A stretch of DNA of 64,000 nucleotides from Dryococelus australis (GCA_029891345.1 CM057009.1:207756709-207820708), one strand, 5' to 3'. Counted from the first letter of the stretch, positions 1 through 12,730 are shown. Notes: generated by a model not told the origin, from the letters alone. Numbers and translations: made by a program.

Positions 1-2204
1 TGCCGCAGGCAGACACAAACATTACAGTCACATGAAGGACACATTACACACAGTTTACAACATGTGCGTCACCCCCAAAACACGGAAATTGCAGCGAGGC
101 AGCGTACACATTCCACCCAGCACAATAGTGTGGGCTCAGCTGGCCAAAGGACAGACAAACAAGTGCGACACTTCCTCCCCCTCCCACATCCCAACACATT
201 TGCCTCACCGCCACCTCGGCACGACCCACATTGCGGTGTTACCATATCACCACATCACACGTTTCACAAACATGAAGCCTGTGGTGTAGCACACTTTTAC
301 AAGGCCAGGATAACACCACACCTTCACAGCATGCTTTCTTATTCTCATAACACGTCCTCGTACACTATCACATTGCCATCAACATTTATTACAACACACA
401 TTACACCTAATGCAACAAAACAATTAAAACTAAATTAGTCAGAAAATAATAGTATAATGAATATGGGCATACAAAAGTTTAGAAAGGCATGGAGCCTAAG
501 TATAGTATTATATATATGAAAGCCAAATAAAATAAAATAAACAGTAAATAAGCTGAGAGCTGGGACATACATATAAATTGTGCATTGCGATCATGACCTT
601 TCGGAAAAAGGTACAATTATATACTTTAATTAGGGCCAGACATTAATAAATTTTTATCTGTTACAGTATTCTAATATCTGTAGGCCAATCAAAGTAACGG
701 GTACCGACAGAGAGTCGTTCAGACGTCACGAAGGCAGTCTGCCAACACCGCAACCAGGAAGCGGAGTCAAACAGTGGCAGTCATACAAATCAAAGGACCG
801 CCAACTTCATGTCCCAGCAGTGCGCCAACAGCAGCAAGTCGCTGTTCTAACAATCACACATGGTTGGCAACACAAACACATGCACCGGTGTCAATTACAC
901 CACGCCCATACATCAGCCCCGCCCAAAGTACGTAACCATGGGACCTCCCACACACCCCGTTGCCGCCAGGCCGCACAAGGTTACTGCGCCAATATGTTTT
1001 GCTGCCAGCTGGTTCCACAAATGCTGGCCACGTGCCACAGCCCGAGCATTCTTTTAATTATGTTCCCTGGCTGTAAGCAGCTGTATATTTCTATTGGTAT
1101 TGTACAAATAACACAGCATAATACACCTACACGCATATAATGCATGCTTATAAAGCACAAAGTTTTGACATTACATTTAATTACAGTTATATTTATTTCC
1201 AGTAGCTGCATTGATACACACCTTACAACACTTAGAATGGCAGGTCACTGCATATAAATTGAAACATTAAAACTTCTATGAAAGATAAAGTTAATTAAGA
1301 AGCCATATTGAATTCCAATACATACAATAGCATATCTGTATAGTCGCGTTTTTTTCACTGATGTACAAATTTTTTGTTACAAAAAAAAGCAAGAAATAAT
1401 GTTACCCACATGTAATTCTTAAAAGTGTATATGTTCTAACTTTTTACATTATTATTTCAAACAAACACTACCAGTTTAAGAAGCTTGACTTTATATCCAC
1501 GCTATTGTCCACGTAAAACTATGAGTGAAGAGTTCCCTCCCACATAAATCGCCCCCCCCCCTTTTTTTTGTTGTAGTAGAAGACGACTAGAGTGCTGACG
1601 TCAATTGAGGCCACGGGTGGCTAGGTAATGGTATTTCACAATGATTCAAGTTCATGAAACTTCTACATATACCTACAGGCTGTACAGCAGTGAAATGATA
1701 AAAGATTATTAAATAAAAATATATAGGTAAAACTTTTCAATACTACAACAGAAAATACACACTAACGAATTGAGTTTACAAATTACCTATAGCTAAGAAT
1801 TATGTCAATAATATAAAAGGTCACTACAAATATCAAGGTATATCAAATCTTAGCAAAAATGTTCAGAGTCTCAAGCAGATTATGTATCTTTCTGAACTAT
1901 TACTGAAGCTATTCAACGCAAAACTAGCCTTATCCTTGCTTCTAGTTAAAATTAACCACAAAAGTGGAATGTTAATTAATATAAGTTGTTTCATAGCAAA
2001 TTTTCTTTTAGATTCAAAGTGATGGGTAACCTTTGCATAGTGATTTCAAGATGATTATAAACAACTAATGTTATATCTGCTTTCAAATTACTACTACTAT
2101 ACTCATTCAGTCTAAAATATATTTTTCAATAACTACATACATCTTCACTTAAGATAAAAGCTGCTCACTATATATTTATATACAAGGCTCTATATGTAAA
2201 ATTT

Positions 2205-2210
<6 letters not shown>
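1..2210. other. Unassigned sequence, no supported gene
   Basis: The first 1.1 kb is CA-rich and moderately GC-rich and contains short open frames (for example 64-438 and 820-1140 on the plus strand). Their translations are rich in His, Thr and Pro and match nothing I recognise. No splice-flanked coding segment is visible. The rest is AT-rich with a C/T homopolymer run at about 1551-1568. It is probably intron or intergenic DNA. Confidence 0.5.
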
Positions 2211-2284
<74 letters not shown>

Positions 2285-2320
2285 CACAAAACAACACCAA
2301 CACACACACCACACACACAC
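2211..2320. repeat. (AT)n followed by (AC)n microsatellite
   Basis: An uninterrupted AT dinucleotide run of about 50 bases is followed by AC repeats, which decay into ACA/CAAC variants by about 2320. The short open frames crossing it (runs of alternating Ile and Tyr) are artefacts of the repeat. Confidence 0.95.
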
Positions 2321-3479
2321 TCTTTTATAGAGCTAGTCCAATAACTAAATTGCAGATAATTTAGCCGTATAGAAGGTCGGTAGTATTCCTTCATACAACA
2401 TAGTAATATTCTGTATTCAACTACAATTTTAGCAAATAAATGAATTCCAGTGAGCTGAAAGATACTCATATCTGTAAAATCGAATCCCTCTATTAGAGAA
2501 TTAGCACACTTCATTGACCCTAAAAAGGGCAATCAAAGTGATTACTGTTAAAGAATAGAACTGTTTATTGCAAAGCAAAGACAGGGTTTGCAATGGTACA
2601 AGTGGTAAATAGCAAGAATTTTAGTTGCATTACAATTAAGGCCTAAACCTACGAGGGTAAGAGAACATTTCATTTTATTTGGTATTTTGCAAACACATAG
2701 ATGCAGTGTAGAATTCAGGTGCCTGAAATCATGGTATGACAATTTTCTTTCAAATAAATCAAAGTCTTACATTACAGAGAGTACAAAACTATCCATAGTT
2801 AATTATGTGTAAAGATGCCAAGTGGCATAATATTAATTTTCCCTATTTATTGTGTGTTGTGGTGGTGTCCCATTATTTCACCTACTCCTTAATTACTTAA
2901 GAAACATTTATTAGCTCAAGTAATATTGCATTTTACGGCCACCGGCCATACTATGATTATTTGGTTTCATCAAACCTTGTATGTAAATATGAAATAAAAT
3001 ATTTTACCAAACTGTAATTTTAAGGTTGGCCGGCCACTTATCTGTGTATTAGTTATAAGTATTGTGTAATATAATATACTCAATTCTTACTAACTTGCAC
3101 AGTGTCAATAAAACACTGTTTTAAAGGCAATGCCGTTTGCAAGTTATAAATTAAAAGTGTAAATTGGAACAAGGAACTTGGACAGTCAGCGTCTCAACAG
3201 TACAAATAACCTCTCTTTCCACATAATAAATTACACGCAGTGAATTTTCAAGTACGTACAAAGACTATCCAGAAATAGTGCAAATACAAAGTGAATTCAA
3301 TAATGTTATAACCGCTTACAAAAGACAATTCTAAATGAAATCATTACCCACGTGGTAATATTCAAAATATTTTTATTTGTGCAAATAATTGTTATTCGAA
3401 TATAAATGTACTATATAACTTCTAATAAGTTAAATTTTGTATTGTTAACCAATGTTCTGTACTAATCACCTTGGGGAAT
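2321..3479. other. AT-rich non-coding stretch
   Basis: No coding segment, RNA gene or repeat could be recognised. The short minus-strand frame at 2548-2742 has no recognisable motif. Confidence 0.5.
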
Positions 3480-3489
3480 AGAAATTTTT

Positions 3490-3777
3490 CGACTGACTGA
3501 CACTGGAGCCACTCATTGCGTATTGAGCTCTTCCTTTTTAAAACAATTGTTAGCTACTAAGATAATTTCCAAGGGATGCATCCTCTGTAGACCAGAGAAA
3601 CATTTGTGTATTGCCAATGATGATGTAATTAAGGGTAATATGGTTGTCCATCTTCATTTTAAAATAGGAAGATTTTCATGGACATTTCCATTTAGGGTTT
3701 TTTCGAATTTGTCTCAGCAGGTGATATTAAGGTTAGACTTCTTAGGCAAGACCAGGGCATGTGTTAAATTTAAATGA
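3490..3777 (+). pseudogene. Retroelement aspartic protease remnant
   Basis: The frame begins upstream of the first ATG with LTDTGATHCVLSSSF. It contains the catalytic D-T-G-A triad typical of retropepsins. About 75 residues later comes VILRLDFLGKT, which matches the second conserved motif of this family (usually ILGxDFL), with Arg in place of the usual Gly. The protease would process the Gag-Pol polyprotein. The frame ends at a stop at 3775-3777, and the link to the reverse transcriptase downstream is frameshifted. Retroviral-type protease is well supported; a host aspartic protease is unlikely given the RT that follows. Confidence 0.8.
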
Positions 3778-4034
3778 GGATTATTTGTCATTTGGGTTTG
3801 CACCCAACATTAGAATAGGGTTGCAGGCTGATGATTTCCCTGAAATTTAGTCTTCACTGGAGGGTGGGATATGTTCTGTTAATGAGTTTCAACAACACCT
3901 TGACCAATTTAAAGGAGGAGTTCGATGATATCACCACTCCTCGTACTGGGAGGTGTGATATCCTCCCGCGCAAATTTCCTCTTACTGATGATATTCCTGT
4001 ACAGGATCATCACTTTAAGTGATCCCTGCCAAAA

Positions 4035-4580
4035 ATGCAGGCCTTTAGGAAAATAAACACACTGCTGAAGTCGGGCGTGATAGTACCATCCACCTTTGAT
4101 TACTGTACACCAGGATTTCTAGTGCAAAAGAAAGATAGTGAAAAATATAGAATGGTTGTTAACCACTCATTGGTCAATCGGAAAATTCACAAAGATCCTT
4201 TTCCCCTGCCTACTATTGAGTGTGCTCTTCAGCATTTGGGAAAGGCTCGGGTATTTTCGGTTTTAGATTTAAATAACAGCTTTCATCAGTGTTTGATCCC
4301 TCGTGCAGAAAGTATACCACCTTTAGCAACCCTTGGAGCCAATACAAGTTTATTTGTGTACCTATGGATTCCACTTTTGGAAGTCGAGCCCTTTCTCGCA
4401 TTTTGAATTTTGTTTTGTCTGAATTTATATTTAATTTTAAATACATAGATGATATTGTGTATAGTAATGACCTTGAGTTGCACTTAGACCATCTACGCCA
4501 GGTTTTACTCAAGATGAAGGAGGTAGTTTTAACAGTTAAACCAAATAAGGTCTCCTTGGGGTCAAATAGATTGAAGTTTT
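4035..4580 (+). pseudogene. Reverse transcriptase remnant, Ty3/gypsy type
   Basis: The first part reads through LLKSGVIVPSTFDYCTPG and VQKKDSEKYRMVVNHSLVN, the fingers region of gypsy RTs. It is followed by FSVLDLNNSFHQ, the motif A region with its catalytic Asp. After a frameshift near 4290-4400, FKYIDDIVYSNDLELHLDHL supplies motif C: the catalytic YIDD, where gypsy elements usually have YxDD. Together these are the polymerase palm residues. The frame break between motif A and motif C and a stop at about 4580 make it non-functional as it stands. Confidence 0.9.
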
Positions 4581-4609
4581 AGGGTACCTAACTTTGTGAA
4601 GTAAGTTTA

Positions 4610-5110
4610 ATGATTGACCCAGACCAAGTAGCTCCATTCTTGAATTTCCCTCATCTTACAACACTGAAGGGAGTGTGGAAATTCCTTGGTATCATAGGGT
4701 ATTCTTCAAGATTCATCCACCATTTCTCTGAAATTGTTGCACCTGTGAATAACCTTAAAAAGAAGGGAGCAGAATTTTGTTGGAGTCCTGAACAAGAGGC
4801 AGCCTTTTCACTCTTGAAGGAAAAATTATCCCCCTGGTGTTCCATCCTCTGATTTTTTACGTAGATACATTGTTCAAGTTGACGCCTTCTCTTCAGCTTT
4901 AGGAGATGTGATGAACCAATAACAGAGTTGGAACTAGCTCTGGTTGCCAGCCAAAGCTTGAGTGAGACAGAGCGGAGGTTGGGTGTTTACGAGGAGACTC
5001 TGGCATGCATTTTTGGTCTTCAGAAATTTGCTTAATATATAAAGCACGACCTGTGTGACCTATACACAGACAATCAAGTCTTGAGCTGGGTATTCAATTT
5101 GGCCGTTGGG
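4610..5110 (+). pseudogene. RT connection and RNase H remnant
   Basis: The segment contains VWKFLGIIGYSSRFIHHFSE and FCWSPEQEAAFSLLKEKL, the connection between RT and RNase H in gypsy polymerases (the usual pattern is a fixed FLGL..YYRRFI..F, then W...C..AF..LK). After further stops, the piece around 5050-5095 reads LCDLYTDNQVLSWVFN, resembling the RNase H motif with the catalytic Asp of a TDN/TDH signature. The RNase H core between them is degraded. Confidence 0.75.
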
Positions 5111-5369
5111 TTCTCCGCCTCTCTCATTGTAGGTTCAACGTCCACCATGAAAGATGTTCCGACAAATAAGTGGCAGATGCTCTGTCGTGTATGTATGGCC
5201 CCGTGGAATTTCAGATTGTTGAGTTGTAAACTAATGAGACTTGTCTTAATGTCATTCAGTGATTTTTGGAATTTTTTGTTAAATTACACCAGACTCAAAG
5301 TGAGGATGCCTTTTGATTATTGTTCCCCTTTCCCTGAGACCTATGGTTTTGATGTATTTCTCCAAGACT

Positions 5370-6180
5370 TGTTTTTGGGGTCACTTGGGAATTAATAAAA
5401 CCTTTAACAAAATTACAGTGCAGTTTGCATGGCCTTCTCTCAAAAGTGATGTATCTGAATATGTATGCACATGTGACCTGTACCAGAGATGTAAGTAGCC
5501 CCAGCACACAAATGTAGGGCAGGCAGTGACTCAGATCCCCCAGGGTACAGAGAACTGTCCATTTGGACATTTTTGGTCCCTTACTGCATTTTAAGCAGGG
5601 AAACATTTGTATCTTAATCCTGATTGATACCTTTACGAAGTTTAAAATCCTGCTGCCATTAAGAAATATGCAACTTTAGTTAATTGTTAGGCTCACTGAT
5701 CAGGTCTAGATGATTTTAGCGCACCTGTAGAAATTGTAACTGACCACGCCAAATACTTTATCTCCATAGTTTTTTTTAATGTGTGTTTTCATTGGGTGGT
5801 CAAGCACGTTATGTCTGGTCCCTATTACCCTAAGGGTAAGAACGGTTTAATAACAATCTTAAAGGCATATTTAACAATCTTTTATAACCAGGACCATACC
5901 CTGTAGAATCAGGACTTGGACCTTATTAGTGTTGGCTTTAATAATGCTGTTCACGAATCTACTGGAGTTCCAAATTCGCTCCCATTCCTTGGCCATCTCC
6001 TTAGTCACCCTTTGTTGAATGTCTGGAATATACCTCCCCTTCCCCCCCCCCCCACTGGGTGATGCTGACCGGAATCGTCTTCTCGAGGAGGTTCACCGCA
6101 GCCTTGGTGCAAAGAAGCTTTAGGTTACAGCTAAACTGGACCAGGCTAGAGTTTACATTCCTTTTAAAATAGGGGACCTG
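5370..6180 (+). pseudogene. Integrase remnant
   Basis: Around 5380-5500 the frame reads HLGINKTFNKITVQFAWPSL and then VCTCDLYQRCK. This is the H..H...C..C zinc-binding domain that precedes retroelement integrase cores. Around 5600-5640 a fragment like ILIDTFTKF corresponds to the strand carrying the first catalytic Asp, and near 5725-5760 VTDHAKYF resembles the second Asp site. Stops separate these blocks. Later text near 5940-6130 contains a fragment resembling the post-catalytic tail. The order agrees with the upstream RT. Confidence 0.75.
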
Positions 6181-6300
6181 GTTCTTTGTCACAATTTTGT
6201 TCTCGCCAACCTGGGAAAGAGCTTGACAGGGAAGTTGATCCTGAAGTTTGCTAGTCCTTATCGTATAAGTTCTTCTCTCTCAATCCTGTTAGCTTAGATA

Positions 6301-8037
6301 AGCCTGTTTATAGTAGTCTTCCATAAGGCATATATGTGCCATTTAAAAATGTATGTTCAGAGATAATTTTGTAAATGTAATTTTTTTTCCTGTGATTGCA
6401 CTTTGTTGTCACTGAGCTTGTTTTAGCCCTCTAGTATTTCCTTTCCTTGTTCCCTTTGTTGCCCACCACCCATTAAAGTTTTGTTTCTTTTGCACAATTC
6501 CTTCCCCTCCCATCAATGTGTGCTGAGCTGTTGCACCCCCCCCCCTTGCGCTGTGCCTTGGGCGAGTTGGATGAAAGTTTGGACTACTGGTTGATGCCCC
6601 TCTGCCGTTCGCAATGGTTGGCCAATGTTCTGCCTACTCATCCCGAGAAGAGACCTAACTGCTTTGCGACTTTCTGAACTTTAATAATTAACTAAATGTT
6701 GTCCCCGTTGACTTTCTTCATCAAGATTGCAGGATGTCAATCACCTAGTTTGTATGTCCAAGTTGTAAGAACTGGACTTTCTATATGTAATTGAATCTCT
6801 TTTGCCTACTTCTGTGAGCCTGTGCACTTTCTTCTACAATGTATATTTGCAGCTTTGGTTAAGCAGTGTTAGGTTGCCAGGGGTACGAATTTGGGTTAGG
6901 GGTTGCGATGGTAGTGCCATCTGAGACCTCTTCTTGCTAAGCACGTATGTCCGGAGGCCAACTCATTACACTCCTAGATTCCCCTCCTTTACCCTGCCTT
7001 CCCCCCCTTGGGGCTTGCTAAAACTAAGTGTTATGTTTGGCCGACATTCGGTCTATCCTTCTTCCGCTGTCATTGAGTGAACTTTGATCTTCATGATGGA
7101 TGAGGCCCTTAACCACAATGTAGTTGAACAGAGTACGAGTTAGCCATTTTGAGCAACATTTCTCAAGGTAGTAATTTTGCCTCTGTATGTATTTTTTATG
7201 TGGTCTATAATTAATGATGGGGCAGCCAATAAACTGTGAGTTATGTTTACAGTGCTGTAATGCCAATATTTATTAACTTTGCATCACGTTTTATGCAGCT
7301 GTGCTGCAGGTTTGTAGTTTAGTTTTGGTTATTTCAATTTCATATTGCTGGTGTCACTGTGGTGTAAAGTTAGTATGTTTTTTGAGTATTTAATTTTACA
7401 GTTTGCCTGCAACCCGAGTTTAGTACTACAGTTTTTTTGGTCAAATGCAATGGCATACTGTGGAGTAGCTCAGGAGTGGCTGGCTGTATGACATGTTGGT
7501 CCCCATTTGTGTTAATGCCTTTTTACATTGGTTTGAGTGAAGGTTAAGATGAACAAACTGTCTCTGCTTCTTGTCGGAGAATAGTGGCAGAAGCGTTTTC
7601 TGGTGGGGGGAGGAGGGAGGGGTTTGTGTGTGTATGTGGTGTGTGGTGTGTTGTGTGTGTGTATGCACATATTGTATTGTGTTAATCTAGTGCAACCATT
7701 TTCCCTGTGGATTTTTGGTGAATTTTGTTTCATCAAAATATTTTGTGTAACCCTTGAGCACGACCTTATCAGATTGCCTTTATTTTTAATTCATAGGAGT
7801 ATTTAGAGTTTGGACGATTATGTAACTTGGGTTTGAGTAAAAGCACTTGGGAGTGTAACGTAAAGTGTGTATCTGTGAGTAAATACTAATGTAATATTTT
7901 AATGTCATAATATATTTACTCGAGTTGAGTAAATCTGGTTTTTGCACCTTTAATTGTAACGGGTAATGTGTCTGTTCACTCATGGTGAATCAAAGAGAAC
8001 AAATACGGTTACACATTTTACACGACTCTTGGAGGGT
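6301..8037. other. Unassigned sequence downstream of the gypsy remnant
   Basis: Short C runs (around 6535-6545) and a GT-rich patch (7622-7665) are present. No coding segment is supported; the 7441-7806 frames on both strands derive from the GT/AC patch. Part of this span could be a 3' untranslated region of the retroelement, but I could not find a second copy to define an LTR. Confidence 0.4.
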
Positions 8038-8275
8038 TGGGGGCCACGGTGGCTGAGCGATTAGCACACTCACCTCCCACCAAAGCGAACCGGCTTTAAT
8101 CCCCGGCCGGCTCATCAGATTTTCGCAAGTGGGAATTGTGCCAGACAATGCCATTGGTCGGTGGTTTTCTCAGGGACCTCATCTTTATTACGGCACCGCT
8201 CCATATTCACTTCAATCATCCTCATCTGATTTCAAGACCTCAATGTTAAGAGCCACCTAAATAGCTTAACTAACT
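8038..8275 (+). repeat. tRNA-derived SINE (best-preserved copy)
   Basis: The head carries an RNA polymerase III A-box-like TGGCTGAGCGATTAG and, about 40 bases later, a B-box-like GGCTTTAATCC. The tRNA-like head is followed by a unique body (AATTGTGCCAGACAATGCCA, then GGTTTTCTCAGGGACCTC) ending near AGAGCCACCTAAATAGC. The same body recurs at 34521-34720, 61715-61942 (minus) and 62235-62410. It is not a functional tRNA gene because the acceptor and anticodon stems do not close. Confidence 0.85.
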
Positions 8276-8506
8276 CTTGGAGGATCAATCCACCTAAGGA
8301 ATATATTTTGTGTGTGGTATTTATGAGATTTAACTCACACAAAATATTTGATAATGAGCCTTTGTTACCTATATTGTATTAAGATGTTTTGTGTACAAAT
8401 CCAATTGTTACTAAGCTAGAGAGACTTAACCTCCCTTAACTAGAATGTTAACACGTTTTAGAATATTATAATTATCTGAATTTGTTGCCATTAAATGGTT
8501 GATAAA

Positions 8507-8535
8507 GGCTGTTCACATTAAAGTGAGCACTCTAG
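8507..8535 (+). repeat. Terminal inverted repeat matching two MITEs in the window
   Basis: GGCTGTTCAC(A)TTAAAGTGAGCACTCT is nearly identical to the ends of the MITEs at 35457-35690 and 44932-45161 (consensus GGCTGTTCAC-GTAAAGTGAGCA). I found no matching right end in the following 3 kb. About 570 bases downstream are exon-like pieces of a DDE transposase, so this may be the left end of a larger, partly deleted relative. Confidence 0.7.
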
Positions 8536-9085
8536 AAATCAACCTTTGAAAAACGCCACTGTCCGCAACTTCGTATGTATAACCATGTGTGTTCCTGCAC
8601 AGGCTGGGGATCAACACACCCAGTTTTGTTGGCAACAAAATTTGAAAAGTAATTCTATGAAATAATGCTGTATTGCAAGTGTAATGTTTAAATTTATGGC
8701 TACTTAAGTTGTTTGGAGTTTATTATATACAGTTTAAAGTAATTACTGGCGTAAATATTCTGTAATTACTGTAACTCATAATTATATTGTCTCATGTGAT
8801 CGGCGCTACTGTCAAAACCAATGGTCCATTGTTGTGGTTCCTTCATGCTTGTTGCTTGGCTTTGCTTGTGTGGACTGGTTGCGAGGCAAGCTACAAATTT
8901 AGAAGCTGGACGTAGTTGTGTTTTTAATATTTCTCATTTATTTTTCAGCTTATCTGCAATCATCATTGTTTTATCATAGGTCGTATAGTGTTTAATTGTG
9001 TTGCAGTGATTTTGTGTAAAGTCACGAGTTCCAGCAAACTATGTACGAATAGTCAGCGTCAGGAAGACATTACAAATTACAAATC

Positions 9086-9188
9086 TCGCCGAAAGTGTTT
9101 ATTCTTCGTCGAGGAGAGAGGAAGCAGTGCAAGGTCATGGAAAGAGTTGCAGAAATGATGAAAATTTCAACTGCAACTGTCCGGAGGT
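9086..9188 (+). pseudogene. Possible first coding exon of a DDE transposase (HTH region)
   Basis: One frame reads QISPKVFILRRGERKQCKVM and continues RVAEMMKISTATVRR. The second part has the spacing of a DNA-binding helix-turn-helix, as found at the N-terminus of Tc1/mariner-like DDE transposases. The frame runs directly into GG|GTAAGC, a good splice donor, at 9187. The exon boundaries on the left are uncertain, and a stop in the same frame falls within the presumed intron. The match is by motif and pattern only. The companion piece at 9925-10209 on the same strand strengthens the call. Confidence 0.45.
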
Positions 9189-9439
9189 AAGCGTAAATGT
9201 GTTTTACGACGTTTTCCCCCAAACAGGTTTTACGTGTTTTCCCCGCTTATATCCAGTACGTTATTGAAGTAAATCTTTGAAAAAGAACAGGTATGAATAG
9301 ACAGTTAGAAACGTGATATTATAAACGGAAAGTTAAATAACAATAATGAAAGTAAATGATCGAGAGCAGAAAAGCGACGTTAATATATTCATGTGAGTTT
9401 GCGAAGTACATGTTATATCCTAACTTTGACAAATAATAT

Positions 9440-9790
9440 AAAAAGTTATATGTATCTACGCCTATCTGTTTAATTTCTTTTAAATCTGTTTTGATCATAA
9501 GTGAAAATTTTGCCGTAGATAATTATACGTTAATTTCACACATTTTTATATCACTGTGTTGTTTTGTAATGTAGGCCTAACCTCAAAAAATCTGTATCTA
9601 TTTACGCCCAGCTATGTAAGGTTTCTTAAATCTGTCTTGAAAACAAGTGCAAATTTTGCAGGGAGTAATTATATGTTAATTTTACACATCTGTATATTAC
9701 TGTGTAGTTTTGTAATGTAGGCCTAACCTTAAATAGGTCTGTACATATCTATTTAGGCCTAGTCATGCAACCCTTCTTAAATCTTAACAA
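9440..9790 (+). repeat. Tandem repeat, about 146-base unit, 2.4 copies
   Basis: Unit 1 (about 9440-9583) and unit 2 (about 9584-9730) share the order: TATCTA.TTACGCC, TTTCTTAAATCTGT, AAGTG.AAATTTTGC, TAATTATA.GTTAATTT, then TTTTGTAATGTAGGCCTAAC. A third, partial unit continues to about 9790. The array lies in the presumed intron or deleted part of the transposase remnant. Confidence 0.85.
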
Positions 9791-9924
9791 TTCACTCAGA
9801 CTTACTTGCGTGTCTCTTAACTGAAATGCCCCAAATTCTAAAGAAAACTTTAATGCTTCTTAGTAGCATATATGCACGGTATGGTTGTTTATTTTAAATG
9901 ATTTGCATTATTGCTTAGAGATTT

Positions 9925-10209
9925 TTAAGCATGAAAATATTAATGTTTCTGGTGCCACATGTTAAACACACAGCTTTGAAGTGTACCTTGCACAAACTTT
10001 CCTTCACATGGGCAAAGTGTGTCGACCATGTGGAGAAGCCGATTGCAGAGGACTGGGAGAAGGAAGTGCACGAAGTTGCTGACATACCCCCATTCATCAT
10101 CTCCTTGGATCTAGATTTGGACACCACTCACGAAGATGATACTGGCAGTGGTGATGAAGTATTGGCAATGCCACTGACAGAGGTACCAAGCTGTTCTACT
10201 GGACATTAG
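9925..10209 (+). pseudogene. C-terminal piece of a DDE-type transposase
   Basis: The frame ending at 10207-10209 contains KLSFTWAKCVDHVEKPIAED, followed by a stretch leading to PPFIISLDLDLDTTHEDD and an acidic Ser/Asp/Glu tail. Many insect DDE superfamily transposases end this way: a W..C..HV.K..D.W segment after the catalytic domain, then PFII.L and an acidic tail. The catalytic D-D-E/D core that should precede it is missing between 9188 and 9925, which holds a tandem repeat instead. The gene is therefore internally deleted. The ATG at 9931 is probably not the true start; this looks like a terminal exon. Confidence 0.55.
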
Positions 10210-11091
<882 letters not shown>

Positions 11092-12722
11092 TCTTTAAAT
11101 ACTTCTCATTTAAGTTTTCAGTTTTGCTGCAGTCATTGCAATGAAGGAACCACAACAATGATGGGAGTCCATGCACTTTACCTATAAAATTGATGTCTTG
11201 AGGTCCGTGTGGGTTTGACAACAAGGAAATATCACATCCATTTGGGCCACAAGCCATCGCTGGATCTGCATTTCACTTAGCTATAAATAACATACTTTAT
11301 TTTTAGAATTATTTTAAAAAATGAAGGTGGTGCCAGTTACAAGCTTGATACACATTCTGTTACCACTTCAATTCACAGTATAAATGTTCAGTTCTTTTTT
11401 GGAGGGTCTCAGAAGGGTACAAACACAGAGTAACGGTGTCAAAAAAAATGAATGTATACACAAATCCAATTGTTGATATGTTTATATTTACAGTGTAAAT
11501 TATTTTTATTTTTTATATACCAAATAAACCTATGTTGAAATATATTTATCTCCATTTACAAAGGTGCATATAAAACTATTCTTGAAATGTACATATACAT
11601 GCACATAGTTCATATATATTTTACTTTTTTATATATTACATATTTTATAGCACCATCACATTAAGTTTATTAACACTATCTACTTCTGTGTAGTGGTGTA
11701 CTCTTTGCTCGGCTCAGATCCCCTCATCTTTGCCTGCTGTTCGGCCTCCCTTCCTTCCCCTTTCCCCTTCGTGCGGTTATTTTTTTATTTGTCGTGCGTT
11801 GCTCTGTCTACTTTATACACTTCAGACGTCTGCTACCTTATGCATGTTTTTTCCTGATGGCTTAGTTGCACTTCACTTTGGTCAGCTGAGGCCAAACACA
11901 GCTGCCATGTTTTCGAGCTGATGTTTTACTAGTCACGCTACAGAGAGATGGGGCACTTATAAAACGGTGAGTCATGGGAAACGTTAAGTTTCAGCACAAT
12001 TTTTTAATGTTTGGTAATTTGTGTGACAAGTGTTGTACCTTGGGTGTGTAGTAGAGCTAGTCTATTTCAAAATCTGGATTTGGCTGCCCTTCCAAATTAT
12101 TTTTCGGCTTAACTAATGTGTGTCCTTTTTTAATGTGTCTTGTTGGTCCTTGTTCAGCGTCCAAGTTTAATATTTGCTATTTCATGGTTTCCATGACTTT
12201 ATCGCTAGGGCATTCATTTTTCAATTGTTTGTTGGGTACAGTATTTGTCAATCGGAGCTTTCACACCCACCCACTTTTATGCCAATTTTACGCAAATTGT
12301 TATTTTTAAGTGAACCAAGAATAATTTAATGAAATATGATATAATTCTTGCTAAAGCTAATTTTACGAACATCAATGTTAATTTAAAATAATAAACACAT
12401 GGATTGTACGGTTGCATAGCTACCACCTATTTTTGTCATTGTTATGACAAACAGAAAAATATTTTTAACTTTTCACAGTAGTGTACTAGCTTATTATGTC
12501 TTGTGATGCTCGCTTCATCCCAAATTCATGCATTAAAATATGTCTGATAATGAAGAAAATGTATAAATTGAACACAAATGTTATTTTACGAGATGGTTCG
12601 AAAGTTAGAGTAAACAAGAGATTTCAGCATAAGTATGATTTGGGGATGCATGGAGCTCATCGTAATTCCAGCGGGGTCCTTATAACCCCAATGAGGATTC
12701 CAAACTGCATGTCTTCCACTGC
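11092..12722. other. Unassigned sequence, possible dispersed repeat
   Basis: No gene was found. The pyrimidine-rich part 11690-11940 and the segment near 12090-12115 (TTTGGCTGCCCTTCCAAATT) resemble sequence near 60930-60955 (TTTTGGCCGCCCTGTCCAAA). The two regions may be diverged copies of one repeat. The similarity is patchy and the limits cannot be set by eye. Confidence 0.35.
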
Positions 12723-12730
12723 CTCTATAC

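Larger units (their letters stand above)
3490..6300 (+). mobile_element. Decayed Ty3/gypsy retrotransposon (protease-RT-RNase H-integrase)
   Basis: Pol domains occur in the Ty3/gypsy order on the plus strand: aspartic protease (3490-3777), reverse transcriptase (4035-4580), RNase H region (4610-5110) and integrase (5380-6180). The integrase lying after RNase H separates this from Ty1/copia. Every domain is interrupted by stops or frameshifts, so this is a dead copy. No gag could be identified upstream and no long terminal repeats were found on either side, so the ends given are only the limits of recognisable coding sequence. A duplication longer than 100 bases flanking this region would define the true ends. 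Confidence 0.85.

Noticed and set aside
64..438. 124-codon frame at the window start
   Set aside because: His/Thr/Pro-rich text from CA-rich DNA, no motif, and an overlapping frame of similar length in another phase.
8038..8115. Possible functional tRNA gene
   Set aside because: A and B boxes are present, but arms do not form a closed cloverleaf and the sequence continues into a repeated SINE body.
8507..8800. Complete third MITE copy
   Set aside because: Only the left inverted repeat is present; no right end occurs at the 230-base distance seen in the other copies.
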